Source: Mycobacterium hubeiense | GTDB lineage: Bacteria > Actinomycetota > Actinomycetes > Mycobacteriales > Mycobacteriaceae | Length of the DNA: 64,000 bases | NCBI RefSeq assembly: GCF_002838065.1 | Contig: NZ_PIZU01000024.1 | Coordinates: 1-64,000, forward strand | Reading direction: 5' to 3' | Part shown: positions 44,258 through 51,512 of the stretch, piece by piece | Layout: each line of letters starts with the position of its first letter | Position numbering within the stretch: position 1 is the first letter of the stretch | Translations under genes and position numbers: made by a program | Notes under the pieces: model-generated | The model's database searches: none | What the model saw: only the letters and a program-made list of their open reading frames with translations | What the model was told of the DNA's origin: nothing

Positions 44258-44535
44258 CAGCGCACACCCGAGCTGCCGCCGGTAACGCTTTCGGTGACGC
44301 CGGTGAACGATTCGGCCAGCGTCGGCAGCAGAAGAAACAGGGCGACTGCCAGGCAGCAGATGACGGTGGTGCGGGTGAGCGCGCCGATGGTGAACTGCCG
44401 GCTCATCACCGTCTTGGCGATCAGGTGTCCCGAGCCCATCAGGATGATGAGGCTGACACCGACGTTGCGTACCAACGTCAGGGCGTTGTTGATCATCTGG
44501 CCGGGGTCAGTGGCGGCCAGGACTGTGGTGATCAT
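44257..44535 (-). CDS. VirB2/pilin-like small membrane protein
   Basis: The protein has 92 residues with GAAAGGAAC upstream. MITTVLAATDP is followed by two hydrophobic helices (about 25-45, 55-75). Size and topology suit the small channel or pilin subunits of Gram-positive T4SSs. Its N-terminus and ribosome site match those of the larger protein at 10757-11812. Confidence 0.6.
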   Translation of the reverse strand: MITTVLAATDPGQMINNALTLVRNVGVSLIILMGSGHLIAKTVMSRQFTIGALTRTTVICCLAVALFLLLPTLAESFTGVTESVTGGSSGVR

Positions 44536-44564
44536 CGGTGTGTTCCTTTCGAGAGGGCGGGTTG

Positions 44565-45569
44565 TTACGGCTTGCCGAACACGCTGTCGGTGGGTGTTGC
44601 GGCCGAGGTGGGAGCGGAGCTGTTGCCGGCGGCGTCGTTGGTGGGTGCCGGCGGGTCGGTGGCCTTGGTTCCGAGTGCGGGGAACAGTTCGATGCCGGCG
44701 ACTTCCCAGCGGCCATCGGTCACGACCAGGCGCAGTGGGTACTGCATCGGCACGGTGGAAAAAGCGCGCGTGCCTTGGATGGCGGCCAGCATCCGCACCT
44801 GCGTGCTGCCGGCTGCCGGGGCGGGCGCCTGGGAGTGCACGCTGGTGACGGTGATGGACTGAAACGGCGGTGGGGTCAGTGGCTGAGCTTTGTAGCTTTG
44901 GGTGATGTAGCGGCTCATGTCGGGCCCGCCGGCGAGCAGTGCACGAAGGAATCCGGTGATGGCCACCACCGCGGGGTCGTCTTTGGCGACTACGGTCTGG
45001 TAGTCGAGGCTGACGTCGACGCCTGTTTCCCAGACCGGAGGGACCACGGCGGGCAGCGTGGTGGCGCGCAGTCGGGTGCCGTCGACGACGACGATCGTGA
45101 CTTGGTAATAGACGCGTCGTCGTTGAAGGCTGTCGGCCGAGTCGCGTTGCGCGACGCTGACGACCACCGACCACTGTTGAAGACCGCCCACCGGTCCGGG
45201 GTGCGGGTCGGGCAGGGAGGCCAGCTGCGCGTCGGTTGCCTCGATCGGGGTGTCGGAGAGACTGCCCTCGCCGGTGTAGAAGGCGGCGATCTTGTTGGCG
45301 GAGTCCTTGGTGGCGCTGAGGTATGTCTTGACCCAGTCGATGGCGAAGTCACCGACGCGGGCGGTGTCATCAGCTGAGGCGGCGCTGACGTTGTGTTCCG
45401 ACTGGCGGCCAACCATGCCGACGGCTGCAGAGGCCAACGACCACAGCTGGCCGACGCCACCGATCGCGGCCAGCGCGACGGTCGCGACGATGGCGTACTT
45501 CATGGCGTGCTGGCGTCGCGTGGCGGCACGTAACAGTCGACGGTCGGTGGTGTCGGTGACGGTGGGCAT
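44565..45569 (-). CDS. TcpC-like conjugal transfer protein
   Basis: The protein has 334 residues with GGGGAGG upstream. One TM helix (about 24-46), then two NTF2-like domains (about 75-195 and 215-300) as in TcpC of pCW3 and other Gram-positive VirB8 homologues; the KDSANKIAAFYTG and RYITQSYKAQPLTP segments fit. Forms part of the channel scaffold. It lies in the operon from promoter copy 5. Confidence 0.72.
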   Translation of the reverse strand: MPTVTDTTDRRLLRAATRRQHAMKYAIVATVALAAIGGVGQLWSLASAAVGMVGRQSEHNVSAASADDTARVGDFAIDWVKTYLSATKDSANKIAAFYTGEGSLSDTPIEATDAQLASLPDPHPGPVGGLQQWSVVVSVAQRDSADSLQRRRVYYQVTIVVVDGTRLRATTLPAVVPPVWETGVDVSLDYQTVVAKDDPAVVAITGFLRALLAGGPDMSRYITQSYKAQPLTPPPFQSITVTSVHSQAPAPAAGSTQVRMLAAIQGTRAFSTVPMQYPLRLVVTDGRWEVAGIELFPALGTKATDPPAPTNDAAGNSSAPTSAATPTDSVFGKP

Positions 45570-45587
45570 CGGTTTGGTCCTCCCCAC

Positions 45588-45815
45588 TCAGTGGTTGACG
45601 GCGGCGTTGTGTAGTCGGATGACGGCTTGGTCGGCGGCGGGCGCGTCGTTGAGCAGAAGTTCGATCACGCGTTTTTGCGCCGAGATGTCGAGGGGTAGGT
45701 CGACGAGATCGATGCACGCCGCGGTGATGTCGTCGGTGAACTTTCGGACGATCTCGGCGTCGTGCTTGGGGGCACGCCGACCGGTACTGCCGGAGCGGCG
45801 GCGGGATGGCTGCAT
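45588..45815 (-). CDS. Small basic protein at head of TcpC operon
   Basis: The protein has 75 residues, basic N-terminus then helical. GAAGGAA upstream. The shared promoter lies 45 nt upstream, so this is the one regulon operon with a leader and ribosome site. Function unknown. Confidence 0.55.
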   Translation of the reverse strand: MQPSRRRSGSTGRRAPKHDAEIVRKFTDDITAACIDLVDLPLDISAQKRVIELLLNDAPAADQAVIRLHNAAVNH

Positions 45816-45859
45816 CGGTCGAGTTCCTTCGCGGCGGGAGTCGGGACAGGGCGCCAGAA

Positions 45860-45888
45860 GGTATATGCCGGGCCGAACACAGTTCCGG
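45860..45888 (-). promoter_or_regulatory. Element-wide promoter, copy 5 (with leader)
   Basis: CCGGA (45888-45884), an 18-bp gap, then TATACC (45865-45860). No start codon lies at +7; the first start is at 45815 with its own ribosome site. Confidence 0.78.
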
Positions 45889-46322
45889 TCGCCGGCGGGG
45901 ACAGGAATTTTTCGGCGCGCCCGCAGCGCCCCGGAAGGCAGCCGCTTGACGGGTGTTCGACCGGCCTGCTCCGGCCGTGGACGCTTCCGGGGCCGCGGCG
46001 AGGGGCTGCGATCAAGGGGTCCGCGGCCGAGGCGCGCGGCTGTTATGCAGCCATGACATCGATTGACACGGGGTAGTACGCTCGATCCGCGCAGCGCTCG
46101 TCAGAGCTAGCGGAGCGGATCGCGTCCCTCCCCCGGTAGATAGCCCACCCGCCCGTCAACGTAGCTGAACAGCTCAAAAAAGTCCTCTGACCAGGTTAAA
46201 TGGCGACTAACTCGCATAGCGGCGGTCTGTTGAGTGGTCACACGTGTGACGAGGACTGTTACCAACGCCGTGAACTCACCCGACCACGGCGCTTTGGGCG
46301 CATCCGGTAGCACGCCCGTGAG

Positions 46323-46394
46323 CACGACCGACCATCGCTGAGTCGTCACGACCGACCACCGCTGAGTCGTCACGACCGACCACCGCTGAGTCGT
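46323..46394. repeat. Three tandem 24-bp repeats (iteron-like)
   Basis: Units at 46323, 46347 and 46371. The last two are identical; the first differs at one base. Each unit contains CGACCGACCACCGCTGAG. Suitable as binding sites for a Rep, ParB or relaxase accessory protein. Confidence 0.75.
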
Positions 46395-46822
46395 CGGGTG
46401 ATCTCACGAGCGTGGTAGCGCGCACGAGCACTACCGCGCGCACTACCGAAACTGTTAGCAGCCCCGTGGTCAGGAGAGGTCACGCGCACGGTGGCGCATC
46501 CGATCACACACGCGCCGGCTCGCCTGGTAACCGGCATGTGGGCGGGCGCGATCACTGGCGCGTGCTCGGACCCGCTCACGGTTCCGTCGAACAGCGGGGT
46601 GTCTGGCTCGGTGGCGCACACCCGTGCCGTCCCGTTGTCGCCTCCACGCACACCCACGCCCACCTTCAGGCTGGCGGCGCATCAGCCCGTCTGTTTCGCG
46701 GGTGGTAACACGCGCCGGCGCATGGACACGAAGCCTGGTGAGAACGCGATCCAGCAATTCTTTGGAGCATCAATCCGGCCCGATGCAACATCGCTGGTCG
46801 ACCTCATGCACATACCGTCAAG

Positions 46823-46838
46823 TGTGACACAGATCACA
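46823..46838. promoter_or_regulatory. Perfect CRP-family consensus site
   Basis: TGTGACACAGATCACA fits TGTGA-N6-TCACA, the site of mycobacterial CRP (Rv3676-type). It lies 127 bp before the sigma-like gene. Confidence 0.65.
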
Positions 46839-46862
46839 GGCGTGGGGAGGCGGTTTTAGGTG

Positions 46863-46878
46863 CCGTAACGCGTTACGG
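46863..46878. promoter_or_regulatory. Perfect 16-bp palindrome
   Basis: CCGTAACGCGTTACGG, preceded by GGTG so that GGTGCCGTAACG matches the core of repeat copy B at 12655-12666. About 90 bp upstream of the sigma-like gene. Confidence 0.6.
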
Positions 46879-46964
46879 GCAACCGTAAAAGCCCTGGTCA
46901 CGAAACTATTGAACCGGTTAATGGAACGCGGAATCACACAACACCGCTTCCAGGGAGTTCCCCA

Positions 46965-47906
46965 ATGACCACCATCTACGCCGAGGCGGACCAGGGCGCC
47001 GGCCACCCATACGCCAACACTGATTTCGGCTCTCTTCCGCAAACCCCGGTAGGCGCCCCTGGCCAGTCCGTGTGGACCCAACTCGCCAGAGAGTTCACCC
47101 GCCAGTGCCGGGCTGACAGTGCCCGCGCCGAATACGCCGAGTGGCGCGAACGCCACGGGTGGCGCGCCGACACGCCAACCGCATTGGTGGATGTACTGCG
47201 CGATGATCCGCATGGCTTGGGGGCGATCGTTTCCTACTACCAAGCCGGCTCCAAGCTCGCCGCCGCCATCCTCGTAGAGGCCTTCCGGCCGGCGCTGATC
47301 ACCTTCACCCGCTACGCCAGACTCGACCACACCGAGCAGATTGACCGACCGGAGGTGCGCGCCCAAGTCGTCCTCGTCACCTTCTACGAGGTCGCCTCCA
47401 CCACCGATCCGCAGAGCCTGTCCATCGCCGGACGGCTCTACGGCGAGACACTTAAACGAGTTACACGGGAACGTCCCCACGCCCCGGAGTATGCCGCCAC
47501 GGGACTGTTCCTCTACGAACACTCCACCCAGACCGACAAGCGGGTAGCGGGCTCTAGCACCTATCGCGAGGACTACCGCGGTCGCCAGAGCGCGGGATCT
47601 CGGCCCGCGTCGGTCGATGTGGCCCCGGTGGCGACTCGCGCCCAGACCGACTGGGCAGCGATCGAACGCAAGGGCCTTGTTCGTGACGTGGTACTCCTCG
47701 CGCGCGACGAGGGCGTCATCAGCCAGCTTGAGTGCGATCTCGTATGCGGCCGTTTTCTCGGTGACTCGCTTGTGCCGGTACCCACGCTGGCGCGCTCGCT
47801 GGGCCAATCTGTGAGCTATTGCGAAAGCAAGCTGCGGCGTGCGCTCGCGAAACTGAGCGATCGCTACACCCGTGACTCCCGCGCCGCTGCGGTGTCAGTC
47901 GCCTGA
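46965..47906 (+). CDS. Sigma-70-like (ECF-type) factor
   Basis: The protein has 313 residues with AGGGAG upstream. Residues about 70-170 resemble a divergent sigma region 2 (SKLAAAILVEAFRPALITFTR and onward). Residues about 225-295 match a region 4 HTH (ISQLECDLVCGRFLGDS, ARSLGQSVSYCESKLRRALAKL). Between them lies a disordered linker. A candidate for reading the CCGGA-N18-TATACC promoters; its own upstream region lacks that motif but has a CRP site and a palindrome. Confidence 0.6.
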   Translation: MTTIYAEADQGAGHPYANTDFGSLPQTPVGAPGQSVWTQLAREFTRQCRADSARAEYAEWRERHGWRADTPTALVDVLRDDPHGLGAIVSYYQAGSKLAAAILVEAFRPALITFTRYARLDHTEQIDRPEVRAQVVLVTFYEVASTTDPQSLSIAGRLYGETLKRVTRERPHAPEYAATGLFLYEHSTQTDKRVAGSSTYREDYRGRQSAGSRPASVDVAPVATRAQTDWAAIERKGLVRDVVLLARDEGVISQLECDLVCGRFLGDSLVPVPTLARSLGQSVSYCESKLRRALAKLSDRYTRDSRAAAVSVA

Positions 47907-47944
47907 CTTTGCGTCTCGATTCACCCCATCGTTCGGAGCCAACT

Positions 47945-49345
47945 ATGCGTCGTATTGCACCTGTTGTGTTGGTGACCATCACCACCGTTATCGCGTTCCT
48001 AATCGGACCGAATGGGTTATCGATTGCAGCGGCGGCCGCAGCGTCGTGCCCCGACGCGACGGTGGTGGCCGTCCCCGGAACGACTGAAACCAACCCCGCG
48101 GCCAACCCTCGTGTGCCCGCAGGTCTTCTCAAGAAGGTCGTCGAGCCAGTCAAGAAGGCGACCCGACCGGTGCGCGTCACGGGCATGTACGTGCCCTACC
48201 CCGCCGACATTATCGGCAGCACCGCCAACGCATTGGGCTACAGCTTTAGCCGCCGACAAGGCGTCGACAACGCCACCAAGATGATCGAGGAGCAGTCCGC
48301 GAAGTGTCCCGACACGCGCTACCTTCTCACCGGCTATTCGCAAGGAGCACACGTCGCCGGCGACCTCGCCGCTCGCATCGGTGCGCAACAAAGCCCGATT
48401 TCGGCTGACAAAATCCTCGGAGTCGCACTGCTCGCGGACCCAGCCCAAGCGCCTCAGGGAGTACCGACGCTCGGCGTGACCGGTCCCGTCGTCGGATTCG
48501 CCGGTGCGCGCCAGGGGGGATTCGGTGCACTCACCGATCGTGTGATCTCCATCTGCGCGCCGGGCGACTTCTACTGCAACGCGCCCGCCTCGCCCACCAT
48601 CCGGCTGATCGGTCTCCTCGGCTCGCAGATCGATTCAGCCGATCCGACCAATAGCGCTCGGCAAGTCCTGGCCATCGCGGGCGGTACCTTCCTCGCGCCG
48701 GTGACCGCGGCAATCGCGGGCGTGACGACACTGCTCACCCAACCGAACTTCGGCGCCAACCTGATCTCGGGAGGGCAACGATTCGTGGCAGCGCTGGTCC
48801 AGCAAGCCGGCGTCGCCGGTCCAATACTGCAAGGCGTGGGGACGGTGATCAACGCGGTGCAAGGCATCATCACCGCAGTCACCTCGGGCGCATTCGGCCA
48901 GATTCCCGGGCTCGTGGCCACCGCAGTGAAGACGTGTGCCGATATGACGGCCCGCATCACAGCGACCACACCCGCCATCGCCGACCACGCGTCGGGGCGG
49001 AACTGGGCTGCCGTCGGGAACGCGATCGGCTCGCTGCAGCAAGCCGGCGTCGAGCATCCGAACGCGATCGCCGACCGAACGAAGAATGTGTTCGACGTCG
49101 TGAGCGTCGGCTTGAACGCATTGATGGCTGCAGTGCCGGTGCAACAGTTTCCCGCTCTGGGCCCGTTCTACGCCCAGTTCACCCCTCAACAGGTGATCAA
49201 CGAACTGATGGCATTCGCCCGGTTCTTGCAGGGCGGTGCGCACACCTCTTATGACAGCGCCCCGCTCGACGAGGCCGGCCACACCGGGGTGCAACTGATG
49301 TCGCGGTGGATGATGAATCAGATCGGCCAGCTGTCGAAGAGGTAA
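47945..49345 (+). CDS. Secreted cutinase-like esterase with large insertion
   Basis: The protein has 466 residues. Signal peptide 1-32. Cutinase motifs: nucleophile in TGYSQGAHVAG (about 130), Asp in ICAPGDFYCN (about 208), His in GGAHTSYD (about 432). Cutinases usually have Asp and His about 15 residues apart; here some 220 residues of Ala/Gly-rich, mostly helical sequence lie between. Cutinase-like proteins cleave mycolate or lipid esters, so it may loosen the mycomembrane of the partner cell during transfer. It follows the sigma-like gene by 38 bp. Confidence 0.82.
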   Translation: MRRIAPVVLVTITTVIAFLIGPNGLSIAAAAAASCPDATVVAVPGTTETNPAANPRVPAGLLKKVVEPVKKATRPVRVTGMYVPYPADIIGSTANALGYSFSRRQGVDNATKMIEEQSAKCPDTRYLLTGYSQGAHVAGDLAARIGAQQSPISADKILGVALLADPAQAPQGVPTLGVTGPVVGFAGARQGGFGALTDRVISICAPGDFYCNAPASPTIRLIGLLGSQIDSADPTNSARQVLAIAGGTFLAPVTAAIAGVTTLLTQPNFGANLISGGQRFVAALVQQAGVAGPILQGVGTVINAVQGIITAVTSGAFGQIPGLVATAVKTCADMTARITATTPAIADHASGRNWAAVGNAIGSLQQAGVEHPNAIADRTKNVFDVVSVGLNALMAAVPVQQFPALGPFYAQFTPQQVINELMAFARFLQGGAHTSYDSAPLDEAGHTGVQLMSRWMMNQIGQLSKR

Positions 49346-49364
49346 GCCGAAGCGACCAAGCGTG

Positions 49365-50396
49365 TCACTCGGCGGGATGGCCCCAGATCTGAATCTCGGA
49401 GGTGGCGAAGCTGTCGGCGCCGCCATTGGGGTCGGGCAGGAGGCCGCTCTGCGACGGTGGTGGCGTGGTCTGCAGCACGACCAGTTTGACGGTCGAGGAC
49501 TTCTTGTTCGGTATCACCGCGGTCGGGACGACCTCACGGGTGTTGTTGGTGTTCTGCTCTAGGCAGTTGTTGTCGAGGGTGCACGGTTTGGCCGGGCTGT
49601 AATCACCGAACAACCAGCGCACCCGCGTGATGGTCTGGTACTTATCCCACTCATCGCCCGACGAGCTGACCTTGTGGAAGCCAGGAATGATCGTCACCTT
49701 GGAAATGACGTACACATCGCCGAGGTCGATCGTCAGGATCTGTCCCGGCCCGTAGGTCATCTTGCATGTCCAGGCGGTTGCGTTTTGACCGTCGAACGCA
49801 TTGGTCTCCTCCGCGCTGCCGGCCGGGCACTTGGAGGTGGCCGACTCGATCTTGATCGGCTGATCCACCGGTACCGGCGGTGGCGGCGCTGACGTCGGTG
49901 GGGGAGCTGAGTTGATGGTCAACGTGGGCGGGGCCGGCTCCGGCTTCAACACGATGACCAAGACGGCGAAGAGTACGACAGCAGACAGTGCGCCGATGAT
50001 GACCTTGGGTGAGCGCCATTCGATGTCGCGCGCCCGCTGTTTGAGTGAGCGGTCCCGCGTCGGCAGGGGTGCGGGTTGGAGCTCATCGTCGTCCTCGTCG
50101 TCGTCGAGCGGATCGTCGTTGAGGTCGTCGGCGGACGGGAATTGAAGGAAGCCGGCCGGATTGGCTGCATAGTCGTCGTCGAAGTCGTCGACCTCAGCGG
50201 AGTCGGGCGCGGCGTCTTCAAAGGCGGTGTCCGGTTCGACCGGGGCGTGCGGAGGCTCGGGCGGGCCGTCGGCCGCCGCGGCCGGGCCAGGCGCGACGGC
50301 CGCCAAGATGCGCCTGCGGCACGCGAGGAAGACGTCGGTGTCGGGCAGCTCCCCGGCGGCGGTCACGGGATCACTCACCTCGGTACTCATCACCAT
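49365..50396 (-). CDS. Single-TM protein with discoidin-like extracellular domain
   Basis: The protein has 343 residues: acidic cytoplasmic N-terminus with an Asp/Glu tract (about 65-105), TM helix (about 133-152), Pro linker, and a C-terminal domain resembling F5/8 type C (discoidin) folds (FDGQNATAWTCKM, QILTIDLGDVYVISKVTIIPGF, EIQIWGH). Such domains bind sugars or lipids. GTG or ATG two codons apart are possible starts. Confidence 0.65.
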   Translation of the reverse strand: MVMSTEVSDPVTAAGELPDTDVFLACRRRILAAVAPGPAAAADGPPEPPHAPVEPDTAFEDAAPDSAEVDDFDDDYAANPAGFLQFPSADDLNDDPLDDDEDDDELQPAPLPTRDRSLKQRARDIEWRSPKVIIGALSAVVLFAVLVIVLKPEPAPPTLTINSAPPPTSAPPPPVPVDQPIKIESATSKCPAGSAEETNAFDGQNATAWTCKMTYGPGQILTIDLGDVYVISKVTIIPGFHKVSSSGDEWDKYQTITRVRWLFGDYSPAKPCTLDNNCLEQNTNNTREVVPTAVIPNKKSSTVKLVVLQTTPPPSQSGLLPDPNGGADSFATSEIQIWGHPAE

Positions 50397-50415
50397 TCAA
50401 TGTCCCCACGTGGCG

Positions 50416-50763
50416 CTAGTCGGCTTTCGGGATCTGATAGATGGAGTCGGGAAGGATCACTTGCCCGACCCGCTCGGAGTGCACTCGCATCGGCTGCTGG
50501 GGGTAACCGTCGGGGCGGTACATGCCCGTGTAGACCGGTTGCGTGGTGTAGATGTGTTGGATGATCGTCGGCCCCGGCGCGGCAGCGCCCGCCGCAGCGG
50601 AAGTCGAGGAGTTCGCGCGTTTGCGCCGACGTCGCGTCACCACGTGGATGACCGCCGCGGCAGCGGCTGCGGCCACGGTCAGATAGGTAGCCAGTCCCGC
50701 CGGCAATCCCGGCGCACTGTTGATCGCCATGATCGCCAAGAAGGCGCCTACCAGAGCTTTCAT
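50416..50763 (-). CDS. Small membrane protein, leaderless
   Basis: The protein has 115 residues with two hydrophobic segments (about 4-17, 23-42) followed by an Arg/Lys stretch and a Pro/Tyr-rich tail. The ATG is 7 nt after TAATCT, a good -10 box. Operon partner of the discoidin-like gene (20 bp apart). Confidence 0.6.
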   Translation of the reverse strand: MKALVGAFLAIMAINSAPGLPAGLATYLTVAAAAAAAVIHVVTRRRRKRANSSTSAAAGAAAPGPTIIQHIYTTQPVYTGMYRPDGYPQQPMRVHSERVGQVILPDSIYQIPKAD

Positions 50764-51192
50764 GTTCGTGAGATTACCGCGTGCAGCCGAGGCAACCCAG
50801 CCAAGTTGATAGGGGGCAAGCAGCCGAGAATTCGGCACCACAATCACGCCACAGCACATACGGCTGTCGTTTTCCCGACCACAGGTCGCGGGCTGAACGG
50901 CGACGTCATGAGATCACCGGAACGCGACCCTACGTGCTGATCACAACGGTTTCCGCGGCAGCGAGCACACAAATACCGAGCCCCGAAAAAGGGGCGGCGC
51001 GGAAAAGGCCGCGAATGTCAAAGCAGTGAAATTCATATTGCCCGGCCCCAGCCGATTTAGGACTGGTCAAACAAATTCTCGGACCACGATCTGGCGTGTC
51101 GAGGCGACGTCAAACATGGCTCGCTCTGGTGTTGCTGGATCGGTAGGATTTTCGGCACAGATCGACACGACCAGTTCGGGAGGATCACCGAG
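50764..51192. other. Intergenic region between divergent genes
   Basis: About 430 bp without a supported gene. It contains the leaderless promoter of the 50763 gene, a GCCCC-GAAAAA-GGGGC hairpin, and TAGGAT near 51149 as a possible -10 for the 51193 gene. Confidence 0.4.
50981..50996. terminator. Short GC hairpin
   Basis: GCCCC and GGGGC arms with a GAAAAA loop. It lies in an intergenic region not directly behind a gene, so it may be a leader structure rather than a terminator. Confidence 0.35.
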
Positions 51193-51510
51193 ATGTCCGA
51201 TCAGCTAGACGTCGACCTGGGGCGGCTTCCCCAGCACGCCACCGACCATCAGGCCATCGCCGCGAAGTGGCTTGAATGGCCGGCAGGAGGAGAGAGCTTC
51301 CTCGCTGCGTTTCGACGCACCCACGGTGTGGTTGCCGAGCCGGTCGCCCGAGTTCTCGAGCAGTACCAGCAGCGCCGTGTGCAGTTCGGCGGGGCCCAGG
51401 CCGACATGAACAAGACGGTGAGTGATGCGATCACCACCAGCCTGGGCACCTTCCGCACGATGGAGGCCGACAGCAGCCGCCGCCTCACGGCTCCGGTCCA
51501 GGATCTCTAA
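51193..51510 (+). CDS. EspC/WXG100-like small secretion partner
   Basis: The protein has 105 residues with GGGAGG upstream. All-helical two-helix pattern with a W-E-W turn region and a long second helix, like type VII substrates of the EspC/DUF2563 kind. It is followed 3 bp later by an EspB/PPE-like gene, the usual partner arrangement. Confidence 0.55.
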   Translation: MSDQLDVDLGRLPQHATDHQAIAAKWLEWPAGGESFLAAFRRTHGVVAEPVARVLEQYQQRRVQFGGAQADMNKTVSDAITTSLGTFRTMEADSSRRLTAPVQDL

Positions 51511-51512
51511 AC

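Larger units (their letters stand above)
45899..46964. other. Non-coding control region, candidate oriV/oriT/centromere
   Basis: About 1.1 kb between divergent operons without a convincing gene. It contains three 24-bp tandem repeats, the inverted and direct CACTACC/GGTAG motifs at about 46412-46450, a perfect CRP consensus and a 16-bp palindrome. Such a combination is usual for origins, centromeres or transfer origins; which one cannot be decided from sequence alone. Confidence 0.5.

Noticed and set aside
46107..46373. Minus-strand ORF of 88 codons with TTQRWSVV repeats
   Set aside because: The repeat is the translated 24-bp tandem DNA repeat, there is no ribosome site, and the region looks like a control region.
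46491..46859. Plus-strand ORF of 122 codons upstream of the sigma-like gene
   Set aside because: Weak codon bias, no ribosome site, and it covers the CRP site and part of the control region.
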